Position numbers and translations under genes: made by a program
Notes under the pieces: model-generated
Told to the model about the DNA's origin: nothing
Seen by the model: only the letters and a program-made list of their open reading frames with translations
The model's database searches: none
Shown here: positions 35,834 to 45,617 of the stretch, piece by piece
How positions within the stretch are numbered: position 1 is the stretch's first letter
How the letters are laid out: every line of letters starts with the position of its first letter
From: Priestia taiwanensis
GTDB lineage: Bacteria > Bacillota > Bacilli > Bacillales > Bacillaceae_G
Length of the DNA stretch: 64,000 nucleotides
Reading direction: 5' to 3'
Assembly (NCBI RefSeq): GCF_014638355.1
Contig: NZ_BMFK01000001.1
Span: 1,751,160 to 1,815,159 of the forward strand

Positions 35834-36769
35834 TTAGAATGGTTGGATCACCGTCCTTAAAGAAGCTTCTACAGACTGAGATGAATAATTAGAATTACTC
35901 ACTTTATACGGATCTGGTAAAGCTACTACTTGATAATTTGTTTTTGTACTTACACGAGGTAACGTTAATTTATATATCTTTTTCTCGCCTGGTTCAACCG
36001 TAACATAATTGACAACTTCATTGTTTATTACCGGTACTTGTTGCCAATCTAAAAAGGCAATTAAAGCATATTGAACAGACTCATTTCCTGGATTCCCAAT
36101 CGTCAAATATACCTCTTGTCCACTTTTTGCTGTCATTAAAGCAGTTAATTCCTCCGCTTGTTCACTAAGAAATACACTAGCAATTGGCTCCTTAGTTGAA
36201 ATAAGAAAAGGCAATAAACTGTTTTCTGTAGGGGTGTTCCTATCCTCAATAGGATATCTTAATGACAATAGATTCCCTAAAGATACCGCTTCACTCTCAA
36301 ACTTTTCAAGTAAAACATGTGGCTGTTTGATAATTAAATAACTAACTTCTTTCGTATTATCCTGTAATGTGTCTATAAAATCGATATCAACCGTATCATC
36401 GGCTTTTGCTAGAAAGTCATAACTTTGGTATGTTTGTCCCTCTACCTCAAATGGGGACTGCCTAAAATCATGTAGCGCAATGAGTTTATATTCTCTTTCA
36501 TCATTCATATAGTGAGAGAAAGATAATCTCGAGCTAACTTCCCCTTCTTCCACAGCCAACCGGCTTCCATTATCTATTATTTTATTATCTTTGCCATATA
36601 AGCCTAACTCCCATCCTAATCCTACCTTATTGGAATTAGACTTTGATTTATCATCTATATTCCCTGCGTCTTGAGAAACTGGACTCCTTTGCTTATACAT
36701 GATATATGCTGCACTTACACCGATACAAGCAATCATCAAAAGATATACTATTGCTTTCATTTTTTTCAC
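35834..36769 (-). CDS. Membrane-anchored extracytoplasmic protein, unknown
   Basis: A 311-residue protein with one N-terminal hydrophobic segment (about residues 5-24) and no lipobox, so it is probably a signal anchor. The rest is beta-rich and acidic; two similar halves each contain a line such as YKLIALHDFRQSPFEVEG and YALIAFLDWQQVPVIN, suggesting two immunoglobulin-like domains. Function unknown. GTG 36769 follows GGGGGAG by five bases; the ATG at 36796 has no site. Confidence 0.65.
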   Translation of the reverse strand: MKKMKAIVYLLMIACIGVSAAYIMYKQRSPVSQDAGNIDDKSKSNSNKVGLGWELGLYGKDNKIIDNGSRLAVEEGEVSSRLSFSHYMNDEREYKLIALHDFRQSPFEVEGQTYQSYDFLAKADDTVDIDFIDTLQDNTKEVSYLIIKQPHVLLEKFESEAVSLGNLLSLRYPIEDRNTPTENSLLPFLISTKEPIASVFLSEQAEELTALMTAKSGQEVYLTIGNPGNESVQYALIAFLDWQQVPVINNEVVNYVTVEPGEKKIYKLTLPRVSTKTNYQVVALPDPYKVSNSNYSSQSVEASLRTVIQPF

Positions 36770-36901
36770 GTTACTCCCCCTTCTCCCTTTTCGCATTAAC
36801 TCTTCTAACTAACTATAATTTGTGAAATATTTCACAAATTATTATACAAGTAATTTATGGAAAAATCAAAAGATATATAACTAATAATTCTGTAAAAGAA
36901 A

Positions 36902-36926
36902 AGAGCAAGGATATTTACCCTGCTCT
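36902..36926 (-). terminator. Terminator overlapping the end of the 86-residue membrane protein gene
   Basis: AGAGCA with a GGG/TCC extension pairs across a six-base loop; on the minus strand TTTTCTTTT follows. Confidence 0.65.
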
Positions 36927-37175
36927 CTTCTTTATCGCATATTTTTTGGGGACAAAATGCAACATAATCCCTATCATCGAAAACGTAAAAATCCGTTCAT
37001 TAACAGCTGGATAATGTTTAATTAGCCATAACCAAATGATTAATGTTGTAATGATAGCCACTATGACAGTTGGATAAATGCCAATTTTATTTAATGTTCG
37101 CTGTCTAACTTTGAATATTGGTTCAATAATAAGTTCTAATACTAGAATAATTGCTAGTGGAATAATGAATACCAT
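36915..37175 (-). CDS. Small membrane protein (DUF4181-like)
   Basis: An 86-residue protein with three hydrophobic segments (residues 1-20, 33-51 and 61-78) and a motif KVRQRTLNKIGIYPT that resembles DUF4181 proteins of Bacillus. It ends in a basic tail KKYAIKKRAG. No function is known. It is a single gene with its own terminator. Confidence 0.65.
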   Translation of the reverse strand: MVFIIPLAIILVLELIIEPIFKVRQRTLNKIGIYPTVIVAIITTLIIWLWLIKHYPAVNERIFTFSMIGIMLHFVPKKYAIKKRAG

Positions 37176-37238
37176 AGTTACTACCCTTTCCTACAAATCA
37201 AATAAATGTGTCCAAACCTAACGTAATAAGAATCATCG

Positions 37239-37706
37239 TCATGCTTCTAACAAATGTTCCTCTATGATGGTAATGTTGCGCTTAGTGTTCATATAAGAAA
37301 TGATATGATCTTGCATACGTGGATATAAAACAATGTCATTTAATTCCGATAACTTTATCCATTTTACATCCGTTTGATTTGGATCTGGATCATCTGGTAA
37401 CTTCGGCTCACAGTTATCTTTTATCGTACTTTCAAAGATTAGTGCAACAGAATGTGTTAGGCCATATTTATTCTCATTCATATTCGGTGCATACTCGTAA
37501 ACGAATGCTAATGGGCCAACTTCTATATCGATGCTAGCTTCCTCTTTCGCCTCTCTCCGCACGGCTTCTACAATTGTTTCATTCGGGTCTACTCCACCCG
37601 CTGGTAAATTGTAATGTAAGCCATTCTCGTCGTTGAACTCTACTAACAGAACTGCCTCATCTTTTACAATAAGAGCCCCTGCCCTTACTCTCATATGATA
37701 TGCCAT
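37239..37706 (-). CDS. NUDIX hydrolase
   Basis: A 155-residue NUDIX hydrolase with the box AGGVDPNETIVEAVRREA continuing KEEASIDI. The Gly of the usual EEXGU is replaced by Ser, which is tolerated in some members. The DPDPNQTDVKWIKLSEL segment near the end is typical of the ADP-ribose/CoA-type group. ATG 37706 has AAAGGTGG upstream. Confidence 0.85.
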   Translation of the reverse strand: MAYHMRVRAGALIVKDEAVLLVEFNDENGLHYNLPAGGVDPNETIVEAVRREAKEEASIDIEVGPLAFVYEYAPNMNENKYGLTHSVALIFESTIKDNCEPKLPDDPDPNQTDVKWIKLSELNDIVLYPRMQDHIISYMNTKRNITIIEEHLLEA

Positions 37707-37892
37707 CGTCACTACCACCTTTCAACATCGTCTTGTTTCTATTATAGATGAAAAATAACGTTTATTTCTTTCCTAGACTGGTAAAATACAACAAAAACAA
37801 TTTCTCCACCTTTTAGCAACCGACCGAACACTATTTCCATGCTACAATAATAGAAGCAAATAGATTATTCGTATGAGAGGTTGTAACAAAAC

Positions 37893-38711
37893 ATGTTTCG
37901 TTCACTATCACTTTATTTCATTATGTTCCCTGCTATTATCATTGGTGCGATTGCAATGAATGCTCATCATGTCTCACCTAGTATATGGGGACAAAACATC
38001 GTCATTTTACTTGTTGGAATACTTGTTTTTTCATTTATTCTATCCATTAATAAAACAGCAGGTCGACAAACGGTTCCTGCTATTATCTATCTATTAATTG
38101 CGCCATTCCTAAATAGCGGGATGGAAGGTGTACATCGTTGGGTTTCACTTGGCCCGGTACACCTTTATGTAGCAAGCATCTTCATACCACTGCTGCTTAT
38201 CCAGTTATGGAAATGGCAAAATTGGTGGATGCCGTTTAGCATCACAGTTGGAATTGCTATTTTATTATTCCTTCATCCCGATGCATCCCAACTATCAGCA
38301 TTCCTTATCGCAATGAGTATTTTATTATGGAACAAGACTTCTAACAAATGGTTACGATTCATGATGTTAGGTGTCACTATTCTATTCATCAGTTTATCAT
38401 GGATATTTATCGATCACTTACCACCAGTAGCACATGTAGAAGATATTCTTTACTTAGTTGCAGAGATGGGGACTGGTTGGTTAATTGCGGGTGTTCTATC
38501 ACTATTTCTTTTACCGTTGCCGTTCCTATGCTTTCCACCCGAAACAGACAAGCGCTTATCTCAAAGTCTCGGAATCTATATAACAGTCATTATCCTTTCA
38601 ACTTTTCTTGGCAACTTCCCAATGCCTTTAATGGGATTTGGCGTTTCGCCTATTATTGGCTATTTCATTGCATTAACTTGGTATATACGAGAAAAAGCCC
38701 CTCTTACTTAA
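37893..38711 (+). CDS. Short SEDS-like (FtsW/RodA-related) polytopic membrane protein
   Basis: A 272-residue protein with eight or nine membrane helices. It carries in the right order weak versions of SEDS glycosyltransferase landmarks: GVHRWVSLGP (79-88), FLHPDASQ (126-133), LPPVAHVEDILYLVAEMG (176-193; SEDS proteins have AHTDFIFAVIAEEFG-like) and NFPMPLMGFGVSPIIGYF near 241. It is about 100 residues shorter than FtsW or RodA and lacks the N-terminal helices. No penicillin-binding protein gene is adjacent. It may be a degenerate or specialised SEDS relative; activity is unproven. A bidirectional terminator overlaps its end. Confidence 0.6.
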   Translation: MFRSLSLYFIMFPAIIIGAIAMNAHHVSPSIWGQNIVILLVGILVFSFILSINKTAGRQTVPAIIYLLIAPFLNSGMEGVHRWVSLGPVHLYVASIFIPLLLIQLWKWQNWWMPFSITVGIAILLFLHPDASQLSAFLIAMSILLWNKTSNKWLRFMMLGVTILFISLSWIFIDHLPPVAHVEDILYLVAEMGTGWLIAGVLSLFLLPLPFLCFPPETDKRLSQSLGIYITVIILSTFLGNFPMPLMGFGVSPIIGYFIALTWYIREKAPLT

Positions 38712-38728
38712 CTAAGAGAGGCTTTTTC
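38690..38728. terminator. Bidirectional terminator
   Basis: A 16-position stem with one mismatch (left arm from 38690, right arm to 38728) with A-run and T-run ends, between the SEDS-like gene and the first S9 peptidase gene. Confidence 0.85.
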
Positions 38729-40540
38729 TTATACTCGTACTTCTTTCACTTGATGCTTCGCTAAGAACTCTGCGATTCGGCGATATACCGCAATCTCATT
38801 TTCTTTCTTTGAAAATCCATGTCCTTCATCTTTTAATAACATATATTCTACATCTCTATCTTTCTCTTTTAACGCATGATAAATACGGTCTGATTCTGCT
38901 TGTGGCACGCGTGCATCGTTTGCTCCTTGAATAATAAACATTGGCTTCACCATTGCATCCAAATACGTAATTGGGGAGTCTTCCATTAACTTCTCCTTAT
39001 CACGCACCGGATGTCCTATCATACGATCCAACATCGGCTTCCAATGTTCTGGCACCCCTTCAATAGCTGTGAATAAATCACTTGGACCAAATATATCAAC
39101 TGTTGCTCGGAAATATTCAGCATGTCGTCCAGCTAGCAGCAACGCCATATAGCCACCAAAACTCGCTCCGACAACGAACAATTTATCTCGTTCAGCAATC
39201 CCTTGCTCTATTAACCACTCCAGACCAGCGATACAATCAAGGCGTGGGCCACCTCCCCAGTCGCGCTCTACCATTTTGGTAAATATACTTCCGTAACATG
39301 TACTTCCTCGGAAATTCGGTGCAAATACGGTATACCCAAGTCCAACCATGTACTGGAAGAACCCCATATATTGTTTCCTCTCAGCCCATTGCGGCCCACC
39401 ATGTGGCCAAAGGATTGTGTAGCCGTTCGCAACATCTCCCTTCGGTTTGAAAAGAAGTGCCTCTATTTCTAAATCATCATATGACGCATACGTAATCGTC
39501 TCTGGATTTGATAAACTTTCTTTCTCCAAACCTAGAACACTGTTATTCGTCAATCTCTTCCATTCTTTCCTATCATGTCCCATTACATATATATTCGCAG
39601 GAATAATAGCACTTTGTCCGAGCACGTATATATTCCCTGAATCTGCAACATGTAAATCGTATACCATATTGACTGGTAATGAAATACATGTACATACACC
39701 TGTTTCTATAGATACATGATATAGACGATCTTCCACCCCTTTATGCGTTAACACATAACAACTATTCGTCTCTCTTTGCACATAAATGCCTACTGCTTCT
39801 TCTTTTTCAAATGTCTGTACAACCTTAAATTCTTTCGTCGGTATATGGAACGATGCGACATATGGAAAGTCTGCCTCGTAATCTGTCACAAAAAGCACTG
39901 TATCATTATCTACAAAATGGCATAAACGTGTTACATATTCTTTTTCACTTGCAGGTGTTAAACAAATAAGCTCTACATCACGTAAAACATAGCACAACGA
40001 ATACGTAGCGCTAAAATCTTTTTGAATAATAAACGTCTTTTCATCTTGGCTTACGGCTAATAACGTCGTTGTCGTTTCTGTCCCAGTATGAATTAGTTCA
40101 TCTTGTTTCGTCTTAAGATGATAACATCTAGCATTCATATATAACTCGTTCTCTCTATTTGTTGTGTAATACATACGCTCCCCATCCTCTGATAAATGGG
40201 TGAAGTATTGCTTATCTTCCTTATTATTAATAGGAAGTAACGGGAATGGCTTTCCTCCCTCTGGTCGCAAGGCATGAATGTGATAGTTTTCGTCTCCTTC
40301 ATGATCAAATGCCGTTAAGATGAACTTCCCATCTGAATCAAATTTTATAAAACTACTCGTTTGATTGCAGTACGTTAATGGATATGGATACATATTCGGT
40401 ATATCCATCGCCCATATGTTAGGCTTGCCATTCATATTCGAACTAAATACAAGGCGTTTTTCGTCCTTGCTTACCGCAAATCCATTGATGTCATAGTTCT
40501 GAAAAAACTGTTCCGCATCATGATTCGGAAAATCAATCAT
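38729..40540 (-). CDS. S9 family peptidase (prolyl oligopeptidase/acylaminoacyl peptidase type), copy 1
   Basis: A 603-residue serine peptidase. Residues 1 to about 340 form a TolB/beta-propeller-like domain (DAEQFFQNYDINGFAVSKDE at the start, then repeated blades). The C-terminal alpha/beta-hydrolase holds the nucleophile GASFGGYMALL, the Asp in IQGANDARVPQ and the His in [13 protein letters not shown]. There is no signal peptide, so it should cleave short peptides in the cytoplasm. It is the first of three close paralogues here. ATG 40540 follows GGAAGGTGG. A conserved promoter lies 40-70 bases upstream. Confidence 0.92.
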   Translation of the reverse strand: MIDFPNHDAEQFFQNYDINGFAVSKDEKRLVFSSNMNGKPNIWAMDIPNMYPYPLTYCNQTSSFIKFDSDGKFILTAFDHEGDENYHIHALRPEGGKPFPLLPINNKEDKQYFTHLSEDGERMYYTTNRENELYMNARCYHLKTKQDELIHTGTETTTTLLAVSQDEKTFIIQKDFSATYSLCYVLRDVELICLTPASEKEYVTRLCHFVDNDTVLFVTDYEADFPYVASFHIPTKEFKVVQTFEKEEAVGIYVQRETNSCYVLTHKGVEDRLYHVSIETGVCTCISLPVNMVYDLHVADSGNIYVLGQSAIIPANIYVMGHDRKEWKRLTNNSVLGLEKESLSNPETITYASYDDLEIEALLFKPKGDVANGYTILWPHGGPQWAERKQYMGFFQYMVGLGYTVFAPNFRGSTCYGSIFTKMVERDWGGGPRLDCIAGLEWLIEQGIAERDKLFVVGASFGGYMALLLAGRHAEYFRATVDIFGPSDLFTAIEGVPEHWKPMLDRMIGHPVRDKEKLMEDSPITYLDAMVKPMFIIQGANDARVPQAESDRIYHALKEKDRDVEYMLLKDEGHGFSKKENEIAVYRRIAEFLAKHQVKEVRV

Positions 40541-40580
40541 CTTTCTTCCACCTTCCCACTTTGTTTTGTGATACATGTCC

Positions 40581-40609
40581 ATTTTAGTTTTAACATCCAA
40601 TATTTTCAA
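40581..40609 (-). promoter_or_regulatory. SigA-type promoter of S9 peptidase copy 1
   Basis: On the minus strand TTGAAA (40609-40604), a 17-base spacer and TAAAAT (40586-40581). The arrangement and part of the spacer are shared with the promoters of the other two copies. Confidence 0.8.
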
Positions 40610-40640
40610 ATTATTTTTTCCTTTTTTAATATATACAAAA

Positions 40641-40676
40641 AAGCTACCCCTTCTCACATAGGAGAAAAGGTAGCTT
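40641..40676 (-). terminator. Terminator of S9 peptidase copy 2
   Basis: A 15-bp stem with two G-U pairs (40662-40676 with 40641-40655), followed on the minus strand by a T-run. Confidence 0.88.
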
Positions 40677-40682
40677 ATATTC

Positions 40683-42491
40683 TTATACTCGTACTTCTTT
40701 CACTTGATGCTTCGCTAAAAATTCTACAATTCGGCTATATGCCGCTAACTCATTTTCTTTTCGTGAGAAGCCGTGACCTTCGTCTTTCATCACGAAGTAT
40801 TCTACGTCGCGTCCTTTGTTCTTTAATGCCTCGTATACTTGATCTGATTCTGCTTTGACAACACGTGGATCGTTCTCCCCTTGGATAATAAGCATTGGTT
40901 TCACCATACCATCCAAGTATGTCACTGGGGAATCCGCAATTAACTTCTCTCTATCACGCTCTGGGTTCCCTACCCAACGATCCATCGTTGGTTTCCAGTG
41001 CTCCGGAACCGACTCGATGAATGTGAATAAGTTACTCACACCAAAAATATCAATGGATGCACGGAAGTACTCAGCGTGGCGTCCAGATAATAGTAACGAC
41101 ATGTAACCACCGTAACTACGCCCGAGAACGAATAACTTATCACGCTCTGCAATTCCTTGTTCGAACAACCACTCAATACCTGCTACACAATCAAGGCGTG
41201 GTCCTTCTCCCCAATCTCCTTCGATTACTTTCGTGAAACTCGTTCCGTAGCACGTACTTCCTCGGAAATTCGGAGCAAATAATGTATAACCATGACCAAT
41301 AATATATTGGAAAATGGCACGGAATTGTTTGCGCTCTGCCCACTGTGGTCCACCGTGTGGCCAGAAGACCGTATGACCGTTCGCTACTTCTGCTTTCGGT
41401 TTGAATAGAAGTGCTTCAATTTCCAAACCCTCAAACGATGTGTATGTAACCGTTTCTGGGTCTGATAAATCTTCTTTGTTCAGTCCTAAAATGCGGTTAT
41501 TTGTGAGCATTTCCCACTCATCCATACCGTTCTTCAACACGAAAAGATTTGCAGGAGCTACCGCGCTATACCCAGCGATATATATATTTCCAGACTCTGC
41601 GATATAAGATTGAATCATTACATCAATTGGCAATGACAGTTGCGTTACTGAGTAATCGTCTAATGATAAACGGTAACAGCGATCCTCTACCCCTTTATGC
41701 GTTAATACGTAGCAGCTATTTGATTCTTTGTGGAATTGTAGTCCAGCTACTTCTTCTCGCTCAAATACTTGTACTACGTTGAATTCTCTTGTCTGTAAGT
41801 TAAACGAAGCAACATACGGGAAATCTGCCTCATAATCTGTGACGAACAGAACTGTATCCTTGTCAACAAAGCAAGCTCCTTCTGTTACATATTCACGTTC
41901 ACTTGCAGGTGTTAGGCAGATGACTTCATCTCCGCGGATAACATAACATAATGAATATGTGTTGCTGAAATGTTTACCAATAATGAGTGTCTCCTCATCT
42001 TCACTTACCGCAAGTAAATGTGTACTTGCTTCTTCACCAGCATGAAGCAACTTGTCTTCTTTCGTACGCAAGTTATAACAATGAATATTCATGTAACGTT
42101 GATTATCTTTACTTGTCGTGTAATACATACGCTCGCCGTCTTTTGATAGATGAGAGAAATATTGTTTCACCTCTTTCTCAGCCGGAAGTAAAGCAAACGG
42201 CTTTCCACCTTCTGGACGAAGAGCATACAATTGATAGTTCTCATCACCTTCATTATCAAAACCAGCTAAAATGAACTGTCCATTCGGATCAAATTTTAAG
42301 AAGCTGCTCATTTGGTTACAGTACGTAAGTGGATATGGGTATGCATTTGGTACATCCATTGCCCACACATTCGGCTTCCCGTTCATATTCGCGCTGAAAA
42401 TAATGCGCTTCTCATCCTTACTTACCGCAAATGTATCAATATCATACGAATTTAGAAACTGCTCTGCATCATGACTTGGAAAAGTAATCAC
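40683..42491 (-). CDS. S9 family peptidase, copy 2
   Basis: A 602-residue paralogue of copies 1 and 3 with the same propeller-plus-hydrolase design. The nucleophile loop is LGRSYGGYMSLLLSG (Arg where copy 1 has Ala and copy 3 has Gly), the Asp is in IQGENDPRVVK and the His in MKDEGHGFSRKEN. The C-terminus (EFLAKHQVKEVRV) is identical to that of copy 1. GTG 42491 is the start, after AGGGTGGAG; it aligns with the ATG of the other copies. No signal peptide. It has its own promoter and terminator, so the copies are not one operon. Confidence 0.92.
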   Translation of the reverse strand: MITFPSHDAEQFLNSYDIDTFAVSKDEKRIIFSANMNGKPNVWAMDVPNAYPYPLTYCNQMSSFLKFDPNGQFILAGFDNEGDENYQLYALRPEGGKPFALLPAEKEVKQYFSHLSKDGERMYYTTSKDNQRYMNIHCYNLRTKEDKLLHAGEEASTHLLAVSEDEETLIIGKHFSNTYSLCYVIRGDEVICLTPASEREYVTEGACFVDKDTVLFVTDYEADFPYVASFNLQTREFNVVQVFEREEVAGLQFHKESNSCYVLTHKGVEDRCYRLSLDDYSVTQLSLPIDVMIQSYIAESGNIYIAGYSAVAPANLFVLKNGMDEWEMLTNNRILGLNKEDLSDPETVTYTSFEGLEIEALLFKPKAEVANGHTVFWPHGGPQWAERKQFRAIFQYIIGHGYTLFAPNFRGSTCYGTSFTKVIEGDWGEGPRLDCVAGIEWLFEQGIAERDKLFVLGRSYGGYMSLLLSGRHAEYFRASIDIFGVSNLFTFIESVPEHWKPTMDRWVGNPERDREKLIADSPVTYLDGMVKPMLIIQGENDPRVVKAESDQVYEALKNKGRDVEYFVMKDEGHGFSRKENELAAYSRIVEFLAKHQVKEVRV

Positions 42492-42547
42492 TCTTTCTCC
42501 ACCCTTCATTTTGTTGTTTCTGTTTCCGTCTTGCTTGTACAGAATCA

Positions 42548-42576
42548 ATTATAATTTAAATATTTTATATTTTCAA
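42548..42576 (-). promoter_or_regulatory. SigA-type promoter of S9 peptidase copy 2
   Basis: On the minus strand TTGAAA (42576-42571), a 17-base spacer and a perfect TATAAT (42553-42548). AATAGT precedes the -35 element, as in copy 3. Confidence 0.88.
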
Positions 42577-42732
42577 ACTATTAATGAAGTGAATAATTTT
42601 AATATAAACACTGTTAATTTGAAATAAAACTGATAACAAATTGTCACGTTTATGTAGCCTTTTTTTGTTACAATGGGTAAGATGTACGCACACCGACATC
42701 AGAAATAAGTTTAAAAAAGAAAGGAGACTGTC

Positions 42733-45483
42733 ATGAGCCAAGATTTAAAATTAATTTACAAAAAATATTACGAAACTTTCATGATAGACAATACACAACA
42801 ACCAATTGACGTATTAGGAGAGGCATTTGCTTCTACGCCTGAGACGGATGTAGAGACACTTTCACCTATTCGATTCGCGCAAGGTGAACTATACCACGAG
42901 AGCAAAGACTTCGAGGCTGCCATTTTCAAGTGGGAAAAAGTACAAGGCGAATTACAAGAGTGGGCAAAGAAAAACATTGCCGATATTCATGTTGAACTAG
43001 ATTCCTTACAAGATGCTGAACGAATCTACAAATCTATCTCCTCAGATAACGAAACGCTTACTGCTGAAGTTTCCATTCAACTATTCTTACTTTATGTATC
43101 ACAAGGACAAATGGATCTTGCGGATAAAGTAATGAAAGAAGTTGTTTCTGTAAGTCCACATTACTCCAATGTTACAACACTTGCGCGTGACTTCTACGAA
43201 GAGCGTGAAGATATAGAAAGTGCAGTAGACCTTGCTATTTCAGAAGGACTTCGTACAGAATCAATTGAGTGGTTCCACACAATGCAAACTTACGTACATA
43301 AAGGATGGACAGCTTCTCATACGCCTCATTATTTCTATGAGAGCTTACTTGTCTTATCAACAATTGACCAAGCATTCTTTGAAGAGCTAGTTTGTACATT
43401 ATGGAATAACCATAATGACAACGAGAACCACTTAGCATGGATTACGATGTTTAATACATTATTCTTACAAGTCGAGATTCAATCAACTCATCAATGGAAT
43501 GATGTTTCTCGTCTATATGAAGACACGTATACACGCTTAATGGGCGGTGACTACTACGTACAAGACTTATGCGAAATGATCCCGACATTCTTAACGAGCT
43601 GGTTACGTATCCAAACGAAGGAGCAAGCATTATTCGTATCTGCCGCTATAATCGCATGGAATGAGGCGTTCCCAGAGAATGTTCAACCATCAGCTGTCGA
43701 ACATGCAGAGAAACTTATGTATAGTGCCAAAGAAGATCCACGTGGACTTACGCATGCACTTGACCTATTCGAAGACATTACGAAATGGGCATACAAATAC
43801 AAATTACCACTTGGACATAAGTGGGATGTGTGGGCGAATAAGTTCAACAACTTACATGTAAGCAACTTCTTAATCGCTGGTACAAATGGCAACGGAAAAT
43901 CAACGTTTATAAACTCTATTTTAGAAGAAGACGTATTAGACAACGATACAGCTTCTGTCGTTATTTTCAATGATGCACATGAACGTACAATAACAGAAGT
44001 AACACGTACAGAGACTCGTCCACTAGCGACAATGAATGATTTCTACACATCACTTGCTACGCAACGTGATGAACGAGTAGAAGATATGTACATTGAATTT
44101 AATACACCATGCGATTTCTTACAAGACGAAGCGGTGACATTTATTGATACACCAGGATTTAGCGAAGATACATTCAGTCATCACACTGCATTTACGTATG
44201 CACCACTAGTTGATGGCATTCTTTTCGTGTTAGATGCACAAGTACCTTTCACAAAGATGGAATGTGATATTGCAAAAGAATTAAATAAGAATACGCCTGT
44301 TCATTTCATCTTAAACAAGCTAGATACACTTGCTACGGAAAGAGAAATGCGTGATGTCATTAAGGATACAACAACTCGTATCTATGAGTACTTCCCGGAT
44401 GCACATGTATTCTCGTATTCTGCAACACATAGTGATGCACAACAACTGAAAGAATTAGCACAGTTCATCCGTTCTATCCGTGTAGAAAGTAACCTTCACC
44501 TAGAACGTACAGACAAATTCTTAGCCTTCATCCATTCCATGATGAAAAATGTTATGGAGACACGTGTTCAAATCGAAACAGACCTTGTTCATTCTATCGA
44601 GTGGAACGAAGATATGGCGGAGAAATTACGTGGTTTCACAGCTAGATTACAAGATACAGAACAAGAAAAAATGAGTACAATTATGAATTCATACAAGGCT
44701 ATTAAAGAAGATATGGAATTTGAACTATCTGTTATCATTCCACAACTTTTACAAAGCTGTGCGATGTCAATCAAAGAAGATAGTGACTTCGGTACAATTC
44801 ATATTGAGTTAAACAAAGAAATGAACGGACGCATTCATGAGTACCTACAAGAAACAACATTACCGAAATTCCAGAAATCGTTACTAAACTGGATTGAAGA
44901 AGCACAAGATGAATTCGGCCAAGCCGCTTCTTATTTATACGAAATGGGTGACACATTTAACGAACTATACGAAGAAGAGCGCATGAACCTGCACTGTGAC
45001 TTCCAAATTCTCGAAGACTGGCAACGCGACGTACACCGTATGACAAGCCGTGTTCAAATTATGAACCAAAACATTTTACTACGCTCTAACCCATCGCAAC
45101 TATTCTTAAAAGGCGTTGGGAAAATTCTTGGTACATTATCACCAAATAAAACGATTATGTACAACAAGTATAAGCAATACGTGGAAAATGAAGAATATAA
45201 AGATGTTACTACTGCCATTATCTCAGACTTCTTTACACAATTTGAACTATTTGAAAAAGCACTAGATCGTGACATCGCCCTATTCTTCAAACAACCATTT
45301 GCTTTCTTACAAGAATTAATTGAAGAAGCAGAAACAAACGTTGCGACAGGTAATAATATTGTCCAAACAATGCAAGAAACGTTAGAAGCATATTCAAATC
45401 CACTACACTTATTCAAGTTAAAAGTTCGCCAATATGAATTAATGAATAGTGCTAGTCAACGTACAAGTGTTAAGATTAACTAA
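42733..45483 (+). CDS. TPR-plus-dynamin-like large GTPase
   Basis: A 916-residue soluble protein. About the first 375 residues are helical and TPR-like (GELYHESKDFEAAIFKWEKV, LLYVSQGQMDLADKVMKEV). A dynamin-type GTPase domain follows: G1 GTNGNGKST (383-391), G3 DTPGF (472-476) and G4 NKLD (528-531). Residues from about 595 to the end are long helices as in bacterial dynamin-like stalks, with a hydrophobic LKGVGKILGTL segment near 790 that could be a membrane paddle. There is no transmembrane helix. Inferred role: membrane remodelling or fusion directed by the TPR part. It is divergent from S9 copy 2 and monocistronic. Confidence 0.82.
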   Translation: MSQDLKLIYKKYYETFMIDNTQQPIDVLGEAFASTPETDVETLSPIRFAQGELYHESKDFEAAIFKWEKVQGELQEWAKKNIADIHVELDSLQDAERIYKSISSDNETLTAEVSIQLFLLYVSQGQMDLADKVMKEVVSVSPHYSNVTTLARDFYEEREDIESAVDLAISEGLRTESIEWFHTMQTYVHKGWTASHTPHYFYESLLVLSTIDQAFFEELVCTLWNNHNDNENHLAWITMFNTLFLQVEIQSTHQWNDVSRLYEDTYTRLMGGDYYVQDLCEMIPTFLTSWLRIQTKEQALFVSAAIIAWNEAFPENVQPSAVEHAEKLMYSAKEDPRGLTHALDLFEDITKWAYKYKLPLGHKWDVWANKFNNLHVSNFLIAGTNGNGKSTFINSILEEDVLDNDTASVVIFNDAHERTITEVTRTETRPLATMNDFYTSLATQRDERVEDMYIEFNTPCDFLQDEAVTFIDTPGFSEDTFSHHTAFTYAPLVDGILFVLDAQVPFTKMECDIAKELNKNTPVHFILNKLDTLATEREMRDVIKDTTTRIYEYFPDAHVFSYSATHSDAQQLKELAQFIRSIRVESNLHLERTDKFLAFIHSMMKNVMETRVQIETDLVHSIEWNEDMAEKLRGFTARLQDTEQEKMSTIMNSYKAIKEDMEFELSVIIPQLLQSCAMSIKEDSDFGTIHIELNKEMNGRIHEYLQETTLPKFQKSLLNWIEEAQDEFGQAASYLYEMGDTFNELYEEERMNLHCDFQILEDWQRDVHRMTSRVQIMNQNILLRSNPSQLFLKGVGKILGTLSPNKTIMYNKYKQYVENEEYKDVTTAIISDFFTQFELFEKALDRDIALFFKQPFAFLQELIEEAETNVATGNNIVQTMQETLEAYSNPLHLFKLKVRQYELMNSASQRTSVKIN

Positions 45484-45543
45484 TACGTGAAGCTCCGTCG
45501 TTTTCAGGCCTCTTTTCAACGATAAAAAAGCGAAAAGCAACAC

Positions 45544-45590
45544 AAATAGGGTATAAAATCGTCGTTGATTTTATACCCTATTTTTTTGTT
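45544..45590. terminator. Terminator after the dynamin-like GTPase gene
   Basis: A perfect 17-bp stem (45544-45560 with 45567-45583) with a six-base loop and T-run. It may also serve the convergent gene at 45618. Confidence 0.9.
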
Positions 45591-45617
45591 GGTTTAACCA
45601 TGTTTCTTTGTCATTTC

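Noticed and set aside
42640..42700. Promoter of the dynamin-like GTPase gene (TTGTCA and TACAAT)
   Set aside because: The spacing is about 22 bases, too long for a standard promoter, so not listed as a feature.
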